A program made the position numbers and the translations under genes. DNA of 64,000 nucleotides from Alphaproteobacteria bacterium. GTDB taxonomy: Bacteria > Pseudomonadota > Alphaproteobacteria > Rickettsiales > SXRF01. Where the stretch lies: assembly GCA_020049775.1 (NCBI GenBank), contig JAGVLO010000015.1, positions 1 through 64,000 of the forward strand. Direction: 5' to 3'. Shown in pieces: positions 53,801 through 59,529 of this stretch (position 1 is the stretch's first letter; the number at the start of each line of letters is the position of its first letter). A model generated the notes under the pieces. That model did no database searches. It was not told the DNA's origin and saw only the letters and a list, made by a program, of their open reading frames with translations.

Positions 53801-53922
53801 CTCTTACGTTTGGGATGAATTTCGTAAACTGCTGTATTGTATGAATTGTTTGTTAGTTGCTCACCTGTTGCTCCAAAAAGATTATTTTTGAAGGAACTCT
53901 TGGTTAACTGCTTCTTAATCAT
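41893..53922 (-). CDS. Giant two-partner-secretion exoprotein (TpsA), about 4009 residues
   Basis: The protein begins with a signal peptide inside residues 1-83; the hydrophobic core and cleavage site TRDAFA sit near 66-83. The TPS haemagglutination-type domain follows, with VVNPNGVLVGNSG near residues 163-175. Residues from about 840 to 3830 are right-handed beta-helix repeats of about 22 residues (consensus TTGINVxxSxxFxVxxNxI), of the NosD/PbH1 kind. The C-terminal tail (about 3958-4009) is Gly/Pro/Ala-rich, holds PAAG at 3967-3970 and ends with Cys3991 and Cys4005, the only cysteines I see. The start at 53922 has AAGGG; the ATG at 53793 is an alternative that leaves a 39-residue signal. 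It should be secreted by TpsB and stay at the surface. Confidence 0.93.
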   Translation of the reverse strand: MIKKQLTKSSFKNNLFGATGEQLTNNSYNTAVYEIHPKRKRHIMKQNRSSLYTSSALNSRAYVVAGMAMFMAGFGSTRDAFANPDPNNLIVTSGSATSYQLDPKTVVTDQHAQKTALLTNYIDIAADELWRINQSAGDVMLVRVNGPTSNIHGRLTADATLMVVNPNGVLVGNSGSINAGSLVLSTADISDANFNAGNYNFDAASANKSAAIINKGTITAKEGGLVALVGAGVKNDGVIVANGGTIAIGAGEAFTVDMYGDNLYSFQITQQASQKAKDENGNDMNAAIENTGSITAKGGQIFMTANAAKDVVDKAINTTGIIDASSATVNGGVIVLNGGEGDITVAGTIDASGKGAGAKGGSITVETKGDIALASATVDASGNAGGGKVRIGGDHKGQGAMARAANVTIDSASVIDASTQSGLAGDVVVWSDNSTVFEGTINVSNNDGVGGFAEVSSANELTYAGFTNAYGTDGLGELLLDPGNWTISNAAGGPNHINVTTLQGQLNAANVTIDTATAGFNPSHDGDITISNNLSWSGAGNLTLIALDDIIVNANVTGTSGTAGQGGITMQAGDNIDINSRTVSSANGSITLSSEDINIIANGNDGRVTTGTGLITLTATDRVNLDDQGSGNATVDSTTGNIVVSAADFDMHDSDMFTGGDISITASSGTMIIDGSSIDGAVVSITATLGDVDLDNDNISSITGSTSASVTAGGDVLLDDGSAIGDAAGTTTVTAGDDVILDDGSSITGFDTTINADDVTVTDGSAISADAAAGTLQINNLDVFSGSANSLSGHIVNLFQSTGGSIQTAINAVGTHDEATLALRAGTFNQLVALNESNFTLTGQGATTIINAQANNNTVINVTGSNADVSNLQVSGNGFSNVVGIGYNTASGDVSGVTVVNTATGIRATTSQLDISSSTLTNNTTAGVSFVSNSHDSSVTNSTFTGGTTSINVNASNNALIDGNTIGGSSTGVQISGGSDATVSNNIFTGGSTAVTLTGATIGALVDSNTIDNYSVGVGIIGSSSTNTVSNNTLGGTTANTTGISVTGSSVNNVIDGNIITGGTTGINVNNAPSNTLSGNTITGAATGISLTSANNASVVDNTVTGTGAGIGIDVVSGTGINIGDGTPAGQNTISGFLTGIRNAVAALINNNVLTNNTTGISLIGTGGATVSNNEIDGGTTAINVTSHFNTIDANTVTGATNGINAVGVNNTTITNNDLTGVANAGKGILLQSGTVNNNISDNIVADYDIGIHNSGSNGTYYGNNTLTNNTTGILVNPSSNVVIDGAIIVGGVTGIEVLGGNNNSVLNSNITGVTDGIVYDGSTNGTIDNNVVTAGVAGVGNGISIINGSNGADVTNNDVSDFENGILVDGSTGILVDGNTLTNNTNGIVLQNGASATVSNNTIIGGTGSGLVLNNANSTTISSNTFTDLEGDGIVVNGGDSVTIVGNEIDGLVGVNNGTAIKYIGTTGVNNVGDGTLLGGNIISEFMDGIALQDLTLSVTSVYRNTLTDMTGDGIIVTNSDSVTILGNSIDAAASSTGTGIIITDGLGVNQIGDGTLLGVNTVSDFYDGIVVTNTDNMHVKKNTLTGILNDGIVLSGGENNAFTANNVSGALGNTGTGILVVDGTGTTTVGNGFASGTNTVSNFNIGIALDNTVGSIVLNTMTNNNTGVSLTESDDSLVDQNTITGGGTGVYAYLSDDLSITNNNISGVNGYGIQIVDSDLLIQNNTISGVGTGTGISLVGVFGSGNLVDNNDVSIFENGISLDASSADVTNNTITTVESGILVTNGSDDNQITDNSVAGASVNGIFIENSTGNTVTDNTVSTSVTGGNGIYVNFGDNTVINDNTVTSGLAGSGVGIFVGNSAISSLVENNDVDGFHYGITFDASSGTIFDNTVTNNTVGISVENGSNNVLVDENDITGGNVGVSVDDSDAVTVTENTISNIAGPGIIGDGATNVDINNNILTNVGNGVELHNGSNNATIDNNTMTTVSGSGVSINDTTGVFVTNNTITTATNGVISNNSNELEITDNTISGITNDGISLVSGTTATILNNSVTGNLGSDGIALSSFSDAEIGADGDGNEVTGFTNGMTISSSNDVYVGFNNVHDNGQFGIAFDNSNNFNIDSNTVDTHGTGGIIAVSSYDFIVQNNEVTDTMIGIGAADSDDFEITGNTIDDTYVGAGAIFSENFSINNNTVTNSYAGIGVGYASDFDITDNTVDVATYGIYVTEAEFFNVTGNGVTNTTNGIDISYSEEGTVDENDVETATTGITVTYSDDILVDANNVTDTTTGINVGNSTAITASNNIIDDADYGVVISNSSDVNVEDNTLTSIYLTGVSSTFSDDIYVAGNSITSAAPDSGATGVYLSETTNSTIDNNTITDFTTGVSLYSNSDNVFVTNNIIDNSYTGVYVELSDYATISDNTLTEIDFAGVHVVDSDLVVSGNDITAATLGTGTGILLDGVFGIGNTINTNTVNDFATGIHLDDSQADVTGNFLYNNTTGISLVNTSDLNLVDGNLIDNSTTGIYVTNSDNNIVSNNTLTDITSDGIYIDDVVGITVTGNSITADAGGASNGIYMYQSSNATIGSLGNGNTVDGFDTGINVQESATFNVDYNSVTNSTTGINVYLSTDFTVNNNEVDEATTGINVEESSFFDADNNIVTNTGTGINVYFSQDFSVGSNDVDVADTGINVTESEDFTVNSNEVTNITGTAINVFDGYNFLVNSNTIENAATGINVDESELFDASGNTIDNTTTGINVTDSYDFDIDNNDIEEANTGINIVDGELFGVDNNTITSTTTGINVVSSTDFDITNNDITLSTNGINILNSSFFGVNTNIVDTAEENGINIFNSFEFGVDGNSVDNATTGINIGESDTFNVINNTVIDAVTGINVNNSEDFYVNDNIVEETTTGINVTDSGSFDVNSNDITDAVTGVNVDTGYDFQVNNNTIEDVDTGVSVSDSELFNVNGNTINNSLTGVFVTNSYDFHINGNNIDVAVDNGVLVTDGELFTVNNNTINDSTNGINVQNSEDFDIVDNGIDEVTNGVNINDSVDGVVESNDITNSVTGINVDNSDMLYIATNVITNATTGINVTNGEDIGIEGNEIDEVTTGINVGSSSLVGISNNNIEDATTGINVTNTEEFNVTANTIDEVDTAINIDSSEDGMVDQNIIDDFATGINVTGSSQITVYDNSINIGTTGINITGSNNIDVDDNSVSDIDTGVIVSDSEYVTVTNNYIVDISDVGVNVSDSDNINVDNNYINSWDWGSYGVLLNDSTNSTIDGNEIYSFNIGVGVYGVMDEGFTTENISVSDNTIENVNIGIDVDPVSNIIIDSNNLSDIYDVGISLDEVTTFEITNNDIYGDEGNTGIRVTDSNSGIVDDNYIDDFYTGIEVSGEPFGGEGDSPLDPTSFDIEVTNNYVEEVEDGVIVSNSRNIDVDGNQLYAQSNGILVNDSEDLEINNNNIYGDYSNTGIGLDNVTDANIGNNYIQTYEFSILVEGSSNVDITENEIDEPFHGVVVSDSTDILVDNNNIYDVFGNGIDISDSDGVITVTNNDVYADGLGYGIIISNVQDATISGNEVGFFNTNIAAVDGSDGALIDDNYTFGSSVAGIFVDESDDVSITNNEVYASNGDGILVTNSDLLVSGNSVYGLPFVADNGISLINVTGVNLIENNYVTGFGAGISLNGSQATINDNELYFNGNGIRLSNGSNDNVVSNNYLFGNYWGVNISNSNNTQLASNVITGVGIGSNIGVLMTNTQGTTITGGEILDYLVGVRLNNATDTVISNVALTDNWTHLWAYNGSTVLVGDTTFTGGFTGVFLGRTGFDDTNTEMQFIGNGSSFTGMNYYFYLTNGAMFGRILDARFQTFDGVVANTFTDEQLAAAELKTRHLPDNGTLGLVLYTSPDGINIDLLNQFLQDRSGLFEGPLFSYAGFLLNGSGRAPMNFNINDVNLSMLGQGGNPPTGGPGALNNLAPAAGGNAGDLANLSPSAGGDGYQDCGNDFLAKGVFGGACNANQ
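42013..42024 (-). other. Candidate LapG-type cleavage site P-A-A-G in the TpsA tail
   Basis: These bases encode Pro-Ala-Ala-Gly (residues 3967-3970), 20 residues before the first cysteine of the C-terminal pair. LapG-family proteases cleave between the two alanines of T/A/P-A-A-G/V sequences, and CdrA-type adhesins carry the site just before a C-terminal cysteine hook. A second similar stretch (SPSAGG, 3980-3985) has lost the second Ala. The assignment is by motif and position only. Confidence 0.5.
42430..51440 (-). repeat. Long array of about 66-bp coding repeats (beta-helix rungs)
   Basis: Some 9 kb of tpsA encode roughly 130 rungs of about 22 residues. The most regular stretch runs from about residue 2700 to 3150, where TGIN recurs at near-constant spacing. 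Asn ladders (NNN, NxN) mark the turns. The protein repeats are degenerate at DNA level, so the array is old rather than freshly expanded. Confidence 0.85.
53904..53918. promoter_or_regulatory. CtrA-like box near the tpsA start
   Basis: TTAA (53904-53907), 7 bases, TTAA (53915-53918), a full match to the alphaproteobacterial CtrA consensus TTAA-N7-TTAA. It lies in codons 2-7 if tpsA starts at 53922, or about 110 bases upstream if it starts at 53793. Chance matches are common in AT-rich stretches. Confidence 0.35.
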
Positions 53923-54012
53923 TTGGCAACCCTTTTTTCATACTTTTTTAACAAATGCGACAAATCAGGTGCTTAACTGACTATTGCAGCTAAGCTACTG
54001 ATCTAGATGATT

Positions 54013-55698
54013 TTAGTAACGGTATGATAAGTCAAAGAAGAAGCGCGGCGCGCCACCGTCTTGACCATATGCGGCAACTTTTCTTGTGGTTGGTAACGCA
54101 ATTTCAAAGCCACCGGAGAGAGGTTGTGATGCGTCAAAGCGAACACCAAGGCCGGTAGAGGCAAGCGCGGCAGTGGAACCTGGGCCAACTACAGTGCGTG
54201 ACCACACCTTACCCACGTCATAGAAACCATAGAGCTGGTAGCTTTCAAAGAAGCCAACATCTTCCATGCCACTAAATTGGAGTTCAGCACGTGCGGCCAC
54301 ACCGTCATCGCCGATAATTTCAGAAGTGTCATAAGCAGAACCGAAGTTCGGGCCGCCAACACCGAACTGTTCGGCGGAGAGCAACACATTGCCCGATTTC
54401 TGGCCCTGAGCAGCAACAAAGAGGTTGAATGGCCCTTCGATTGGCTGCAAGCGGCTTACATAAGCAGTGATTTTGCTAAAGTCCATGTCACCACGTGCGC
54501 GTGACTGCAACGCCGGACGGCCATAGCCATCCCACTTGAAACCGCGGGAAACTTCAGTTTCGATTTTGTTTACGGCAGCGAACTGGTCAACAAAGTCGTA
54601 GGCGGCACCTGTGCGCAGTACACGCAGTCTATCGCGGAACAGAGCAGTGTCGAGAGCGTCGGTCGAGGTGTTGCGCCAGTCAAACTTCACATGGCCAAAC
54701 AGGTTGGTTTCACGCGAGCGGATAAAGGGGTGGGAAACTGCTGCCGATAAGGTGGTATCCTTACCGACGATATCAAAATTCTTGAGGGTGTACCCTGGGT
54801 TGGTGCGTGTGCGGCCAGCAGAAAGCTGAAGCTTGGTACCTTCATCATCCAACTGGAATTCCTGAACAATCTGGCCATATTTCAATTCGTTTGTATTGTC
54901 AGCCGCAAACAGGCGGACCTGTGTGCGGTCATACATGCCCATTAGATTATTGAATGCGGTGGAGAAGCTGAACTCAACCGGACCGAGATAGCGTGTGCCA
55001 CGGTTATCCATGGTAGCGGTAACATCAACTGGCTTTTCTTCAATCTGAATCACGATGTCAGACGCACCGGAAACGCCCTGAGCCGGGCGGATTACAGCGT
55101 GTGCCTTTACACCTGGCAGATCTTCCATCAGGAGCAGGTAGCGCTCAAGCGTGGCGGAATCCAGCGGCTTGGCGCCGCGGATTTTCTCTGCGTACTGGGC
55201 AAGGCGGCTGGTTTCATCGCTCAGGCCTTCGATGGTCACTTGATTAACAAAACCTTCCACGATGCGGATTTTCAGCACGCCGTTACCAATGCGCTGTGGC
55301 GGGATTACGGCGCGGGACAGGATGTAGCCCGCGTTGCGGTACTTTGCGGTGATCTTGCCAGCGGCCTTGTTCAGGGTGCCGAGGTTAATCTTGGTGTTGA
55401 GGTATTCTTGGAACTCAGCGGTCAGTTCTTCGCTGGTGAAGCTGGTATTGCCCTCAAATGAGACGCCTTTGATGGTGAAGGTGGCACCTTCGGAGAGCTT
55501 CTTGTCCTTACCTTCGTCATCCGGCACGGTGATGATGGGCATACCACCTACTTCCGGACGGGCTTCCTGAATGCGCGTGCGCTCTGCCTGACGGCCTGTC
55601 TGGGCCGGGGCTGGGTTAGGAACCTGCGCCAGCACATCGCCGGAAACAAAGAGAAATGCGAGGGAAAGCGATAAGGGAAGTGTAAGTTGGCGTTTCAT
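54013..55698 (-). CDS. TpsB outer-membrane transporter (ShlB/FhaC/HecB family)
   Basis: This 561-residue protein has a signal peptide (1-24, DVLA|Q), a Pro-rich linker helix region (about 25-70), and a POTRA domain (about 72-148: FTIKGVSFEGNTSF, EYLNTKINLGTLN, YRNAGYILSRAVIPPQ). A second POTRA-like segment follows, then a 16-stranded barrel whose C-terminal strand ends FFFDLSYRY. FhaC-type motifs such as GQKSGNVLLSAEQFGVGG near residues 428-445 are visible. It should export the neighbouring TpsA across the outer membrane. The gap to the tpsA ATG is 90 bases. Confidence 0.94.
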   Translation of the reverse strand: MKRQLTLPLSLSLAFLFVSGDVLAQVPNPAPAQTGRQAERTRIQEARPEVGGMPIITVPDDEGKDKKLSEGATFTIKGVSFEGNTSFTSEELTAEFQEYLNTKINLGTLNKAAGKITAKYRNAGYILSRAVIPPQRIGNGVLKIRIVEGFVNQVTIEGLSDETSRLAQYAEKIRGAKPLDSATLERYLLLMEDLPGVKAHAVIRPAQGVSGASDIVIQIEEKPVDVTATMDNRGTRYLGPVEFSFSTAFNNLMGMYDRTQVRLFAADNTNELKYGQIVQEFQLDDEGTKLQLSAGRTRTNPGYTLKNFDIVGKDTTLSAAVSHPFIRSRETNLFGHVKFDWRNTSTDALDTALFRDRLRVLRTGAAYDFVDQFAAVNKIETEVSRGFKWDGYGRPALQSRARGDMDFSKITAYVSRLQPIEGPFNLFVAAQGQKSGNVLLSAEQFGVGGPNFGSAYDTSEIIGDDGVAARAELQFSGMEDVGFFESYQLYGFYDVGKVWSRTVVGPGSTAALASTGLGVRFDASQPLSGGFEIALPTTRKVAAYGQDGGAPRFFFDLSYRY

Positions 55699-55735
55699 GC
55701 GATGTTATTCCTATGACGCTAAATTGAGAAAAAAT

Positions 55736-55763
55736 ACGGGACATTCCTAACGGGACATTCCTA
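55736..55763. repeat. Perfect 14-bp direct repeat upstream of tpsB
   Basis: ACGGGACATTCCTA occurs twice in direct tandem (55736-55749 and 55750-55763), 38-65 bases before the tpsB ATG. Position and perfection suggest an operator for a DNA-binding protein that reads the same face of the helix twice. On the coding strand each copy carries AGGAAT. Confidence 0.6.
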
Positions 55764-55894
55764 GTGGATAGCGTATTTAATGTAAAGCTGTAATAACGTA
55801 TTGTTAACATTACTTGTCACAGCTGTTGTATCAAGTACACACACTTGTTAACTGACTGATTGTTCTGGGGTGTATCGAGCCGTATCAATCTGGA
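55764..55894. promoter_or_regulatory. tpsB upstream region
   Basis: This stretch holds the probable promoter of the TPS operon. It has an inverted pair CAAGT/ACTTG around 55832-55846, and TTAACTGACT at 55848-55857. The same 10-mer recurs at 53973-53982 between tpsB and tpsA. No clear -35/-10 pair can be fixed by eye and no gene is seen. Confidence 0.4.
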
Positions 55895-55940
55895 ATAAAA
55901 AATCCCCGCCACATCGGTTTTGTCAGCATGGCGGGGACTG
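55895..55940 (-). terminator. Rho-independent terminator of hsp20
   Basis: The arms TCCCCGCCA (55903-55911) and TGGCGGGGA (55929-55937) pair perfectly. On the minus strand the hairpin is followed by TTTTTTATT. It lies 43 bases behind the hsp20 stop and insulates the tpsB promoter region. Confidence 0.9.
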
Positions 55941-55979
55941 GTAGTAACTCCGGCAGGGACCGAAGTTCTTCAGGGCATT

Positions 55980-56462
55980 TTAGGCGGCTTTTTTAGGCGC
56001 TTTGTCCTCAATCAGCTTACCGTTGCTATTGTTTGCGGTGTTAATGGTAATCGTCCGCGGCTTGCTTGCCTCTGGGATTTCACGTACCAGTTTAAGTGTC
56101 AGCAGGCCATCGGCGAGATGCGCGTCCACCACCTTGACATGGTCAGCCAGCGAGAATTTGCGCTCGAAGCTGCGGGTGCCGATACCACGGTGCAGGTAAG
56201 CCTTACCCGCCTCTTCCGCCTTCTCAGCCGTGGATCCGCTGACAGTGAGCGTGTTCTGCTGTGCGGTGATGACCAGCTCGGATTGTTTAAATCCGGCGAC
56301 TGCCATGGTAATTTCATAGTCGTCTTCCGACAGCTTGGCGATGTTATAGGGCGGATAACTTGGCCCGCGCTCGTCCATTTTGAAAGCGCTGTCAATCAGT
56401 TGTGACAGATGGTCAAAACCGACTGTGGAACGGAATAATGGCGACAAATCGTAAGCATTCAT
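55980..56462 (-). CDS. Small heat shock protein, Hsp20/IbpA family
   Basis: This 160-residue holdase chaperone has an alpha-crystallin domain at about residues 32-140 (PPYNIAKLSEDDYEITMAVAG is its opening; GIGTRSFERKFSL and ADGLLTLKL its core) and the C-terminal I-x-I anchor in RTITIN near 135-140. It should bind unfolding proteins under heat stress. A perfect AGGAGG precedes the ATG by 5 bases but is predicted to pair in the leader. It is divergent from recO. Confidence 0.94.
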   Translation of the reverse strand: MNAYDLSPLFRSTVGFDHLSQLIDSAFKMDERGPSYPPYNIAKLSEDDYEITMAVAGFKQSELVITAQQNTLTVSGSTAEKAEEAGKAYLHRGIGTRSFERKFSLADHVKVVDAHLADGLLTLKLVREIPEASKPRTITINTANNSNGKLIEDKAPKKAA

Positions 56463-56525
56463 ATAAACCTCCTAAATAAGCTAGGTCTGTTAAGTTGCCG
56501 GACCCGTTATGGCGTCCGGTAATAC
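56463..56525 (-). promoter_or_regulatory. Candidate RNA thermometer in the hsp20 leader
   Basis: In the minus-strand leader a GC hairpin CCGGAC...GTCCGG (56514-56519 with 56498-56503) is followed by a weaker one in which CCTA (56482-56485) pairs with TAGG (56471-56474). The second covers part of the Shine-Dalgarno AGGAGG (56468-56473). A stable upstream stem plus a weak stem over the ribosome site is the plan of ROSE-type thermometers found in front of alphaproteobacterial hsp20 genes. The exact ROSE consensus is not matched. Confidence 0.5.
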
Positions 56526-56570
56526 TAGATCTGGTGATGGTTTTTTGGATTTCAAGCCCCCTTAAAGCAC

Positions 56571-57320
56571 ATGCAGTGGACCGACAGCGCAATTTTGCTA
56601 TCTATCAGAAAATACGGCGAAAATAGCGCTCTTGTGCGCGCCTTTTCGCGTGAACACGGCGTATATGGCGGGGTGGTCCGCAGCGCTACGTCCAAAACCA
56701 TGCGCGGTGTGGTCCAGTCGGGCAATATAGTGAGCGCCACATGGCAGGCACGGTTACAGGAGCAGCTGGGAAGCTTTAAGCTGGAAATGACCGAGCCGGT
56801 TGCCGCTTTGCTGATGCAGTATCCGGACAGGCTGGCGGCGCTGACGTCGGTGTGTGCGTTGGTGGAATCGGCATTGCCCGAGCGTCACCCCTACCCGCGG
56901 CTTTACACCTTGCTTACACAATTCCTGCAATTGCTCAAAACCGGCGAGGATTGGCAGCAGCACTATATATATCTTGAACTGGAATTGCTGGCGGAAACAG
57001 GCTTTGGGCTGGATTTGCGTGAATGTGCGGCGACGGGCGAAAAAGAAAATCTTGTGTATGTTTCGCCGAAATCTGGCCGTGCCGTATCGGAAGATGCGGG
57101 TATGCCCTACCGTGAAAAATTATTGCCGCTGCCTTCATTCCTGTTGCCTGCGAATAAAAAAAACCTTGCAAAAGGCGCGGAAATCCTTGATGGATTGCAT
57201 CTGACAGGATACTTTCTCGAACACTGGCTGCTTGCGCCGCACCACCGCAAACTACCAGCCGCGCGCAGCAGGCTCATATATATAGTGAAAGAAAACAATG
57301 CCGCCAAAACAGACTCGTGA
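56571..57320 (+). CDS. recO: DNA repair protein RecO
   Basis: RecO anneals DNA and loads RecA with RecR in recombinational repair. The protein has 249 residues, with an OB-fold N-terminus (ILLSIRKYGENSALVRAFSR near 8-27, GGVVRSA) and the C-terminal block CAATGEKENLVYVSPKSG near 152-169. The zinc site found in some RecO proteins is reduced to one cysteine. The 3' end overlaps parC by 23 bases. Confidence 0.93.
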   Translation: MQWTDSAILLSIRKYGENSALVRAFSREHGVYGGVVRSATSKTMRGVVQSGNIVSATWQARLQEQLGSFKLEMTEPVAALLMQYPDRLAALTSVCALVESALPERHPYPRLYTLLTQFLQLLKTGEDWQQHYIYLELELLAETGFGLDLRECAATGEKENLVYVSPKSGRAVSEDAGMPYREKLLPLPSFLLPANKKNLAKGAEILDGLHLTGYFLEHWLLAPHHRKLPAARSRLIYIVKENNAAKTDS

Positions 57321-59526
57321 AGAACATATCAACGTAGTTTCTTTCCGCACCACGCTGGAAGAAAAATATCTGGCTTATGCCCTTTCCACCATTACTTCCC
57401 GCTCGCTGCCGGACGTGCGCGACGGACTGAAGCCTGTACACCGCCGCCTGCTCTATGCGATGCTGCAACTCAAGCTCGACCCCAAGTCCGGCTATAAAAA
57501 ATGCGCGCGCGTGGTCGGTGACGTTATCGGTAAATACCACCCGCACGGTGACGTAGCTGTGTATGAAGCCATGGTGCGCCTCGCCCAGACATTTGCTGTG
57601 CGCTATACATTAGTAGAAGGTCAGGGTAACTTCGGTTCTATCGATGGCGACAACGCGGCGGCCATGCGTTATACGGAAGCGCGCCTTACCGAAGTGGCGA
57701 TGACGCTACTCGACGGCATTGACGAAGATACAGTTGCTTTCCGCCCTACCTATGACGGCGAAGACGCCGAGCCGATGGTGTTGCCGTCTGCATTCCCGAA
57801 TCTGCTGGCTAACGGCTCCGAAGGTATCGCTGTGGGTATGGCAACATCCATCCCACCGCACAATGTGGGCGAAATCTGCGATGCGCTGAATTACCTTATA
57901 GGCCACCCCGACTGCACGGTGGCACGGCTGGTGAAACACATCCCTGGCCCCGATTTCCCGACCGGCGGCGTGATTATAGAACCCGAGGCCAGCATCACCG
58001 CTGCCTATGAAACTGGTCGTGGCGCCATTCGTGTGCGTGCGTGTTGGGAAAAAGAGGAACTCAGTCATGGCCTGTACCAGATTGTCATTACCGAGATTCC
58101 CTATCAGGTGGCCAAGTCCAAACTGATTGAGGACATCGCCGAAAAGTTTAAAGAAAAGAAATTGCCGCTGCTTGGCAATATCCGTGACGAGTCGGCAGAA
58201 GAAATGCGCGTCGTACTCGAGCCTAAGAGCCGCTCGGTTGATCCGGAAATGCTTATGGAATCGCTGTTTAAGGTCACAGATCTCGAGAAACGCTTTAACA
58301 TGAATTTAAACGTGCTGAATGCACAAGGCACGCCGCAGGTGATGAACCTGAAAGACATATTGTTGGCGTTCCTGGATCATAGGCTGGACGTGCTTGTCCG
58401 CCGCACCAATTTCCGCTTGGGTAAAATTGCACACCGTCTTGAAATACTTGAAGGTTTACTGGTCGCCTACCTCAACCTCGACGAAGTTATCCGCATCATA
58501 CGGCAGGAAGATGAACCCAAGCCGATTATGATGAAAAAATGGAAACTCAGCGAAGTGCAGGTGGAATCCATCCTGAACATGCGTTTGCGTTCTCTACGAA
58601 AACTTGAAGAATTCGAGATAAAGGGCGAACATAACGCACTTTCCAAGGAACAGAAGGAGCTGAAAAGCCTGCTGGCGTCCGACGAAAAATGCTGGATTAA
58701 GATTTCCGAGGAAATAAAAGACATAAAACTGCGCTTCGGCGCCAAGAACCCCATGGGTAAGCGCCGCACCGAATTTGCCGATGCGCCAGTGGGTAAGGTC
58801 ATCGATATTGAAGCGTTTGTTGAAAAAGAACCCATCACCATTTTCTGCTCGAAAATGGGCTGGCTTCGTGCAGTGCGCGGCCATGCTGCGGATACCTCCG
58901 ATACTAAATATAAAGAGGGTGACGAAGGCCGCTTCCAGCTACACGGCCAGACGACCGACAAGCTATTGCTGTTCGCATCGGACGGCCGCTTCTACACTCT
59001 GCCTTGCGACAAGATTCCGCGTGGCAAGGGTCAGGGAGAACCGGTACGCCTGATGATAGATCTTGAGAATGACGCTGATATCGTTGGCATGAGCATCTAT
59101 ACCGAAGGTGCGAAATGGCTGGTGGCATCATCCGGCGGCAAAGGCTTTGTCGTTGATGCTGGTGAAGTTATGGCGCAGACTCGCGGTGGCAAGCAGATTC
59201 TCACTGTCCCCGATGGCCAGAAAGCCGTTATTTGCTACCCTGTGTCGGGTGACCATGTGGCCATTATTGGCGACAACCGCAAGCTGCTTGTTTTCCCGCT
59301 TTCACAAATACCTCCGATGAAAAAGGGCATGGGCGTGACGCTACAAAAATATAAAGACGGCGGCTTGTCCGACCTGCAGGTATTTAACCTCAAGGAGGGA
59401 TTGAGCTGGATGGTGGGTGGCCGCGTGCGCGTGGAAACCGACCTGAAACCGTGGGTAGGAAACCGCGCGGATGCAGGCAGGCTGCCGCCTACAGGCTTTC
59501 CGCGTAGCAACAAATTTTCGGGGTAA
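57298..59526 (+). CDS. parC: DNA topoisomerase IV subunit A
   Basis: ParC is the breakage-reunion subunit that decatenates chromosomes with ParE. The protein has 742 residues, the usual length. Landmarks are [20 protein letters not shown] near 36-55, [17 protein letters not shown] at 81-97, [12 protein letters not shown], and active-site Tyr125 in AMRYTEAR. Val86 stands where Escherichia coli ParC has the quinolone-contact Ser80, while Glu90 (Glu84) is kept. The C-terminal domain is a short beta-pinwheel. It begins inside recO and ends 3 bases before the hydrolase gene. Confidence 0.96.
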   Translation: MPPKQTREEHINVVSFRTTLEEKYLAYALSTITSRSLPDVRDGLKPVHRRLLYAMLQLKLDPKSGYKKCARVVGDVIGKYHPHGDVAVYEAMVRLAQTFAVRYTLVEGQGNFGSIDGDNAAAMRYTEARLTEVAMTLLDGIDEDTVAFRPTYDGEDAEPMVLPSAFPNLLANGSEGIAVGMATSIPPHNVGEICDALNYLIGHPDCTVARLVKHIPGPDFPTGGVIIEPEASITAAYETGRGAIRVRACWEKEELSHGLYQIVITEIPYQVAKSKLIEDIAEKFKEKKLPLLGNIRDESAEEMRVVLEPKSRSVDPEMLMESLFKVTDLEKRFNMNLNVLNAQGTPQVMNLKDILLAFLDHRLDVLVRRTNFRLGKIAHRLEILEGLLVAYLNLDEVIRIIRQEDEPKPIMMKKWKLSEVQVESILNMRLRSLRKLEEFEIKGEHNALSKEQKELKSLLASDEKCWIKISEEIKDIKLRFGAKNPMGKRRTEFADAPVGKVIDIEAFVEKEPITIFCSKMGWLRAVRGHAADTSDTKYKEGDEGRFQLHGQTTDKLLLFASDGRFYTLPCDKIPRGKGQGEPVRLMIDLENDADIVGMSIYTEGAKWLVASSGGKGFVVDAGEVMAQTRGGKQILTVPDGQKAVICYPVSGDHVAIIGDNRKLLVFPLSQIPPMKKGMGVTLQKYKDGGLSDLQVFNLKEGLSWMVGGRVRVETDLKPWVGNRADAGRLPPTGFPRSNKFSG

Positions 59527-59529
59527 GCG

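Noticed and set aside
41893-53922. LapA/RTX-type type I secreted adhesin
   Set aside because: There is a signal peptide, a TPS domain and an adjacent TpsB. No RTX nonapeptides and no N-terminal retention module are seen.
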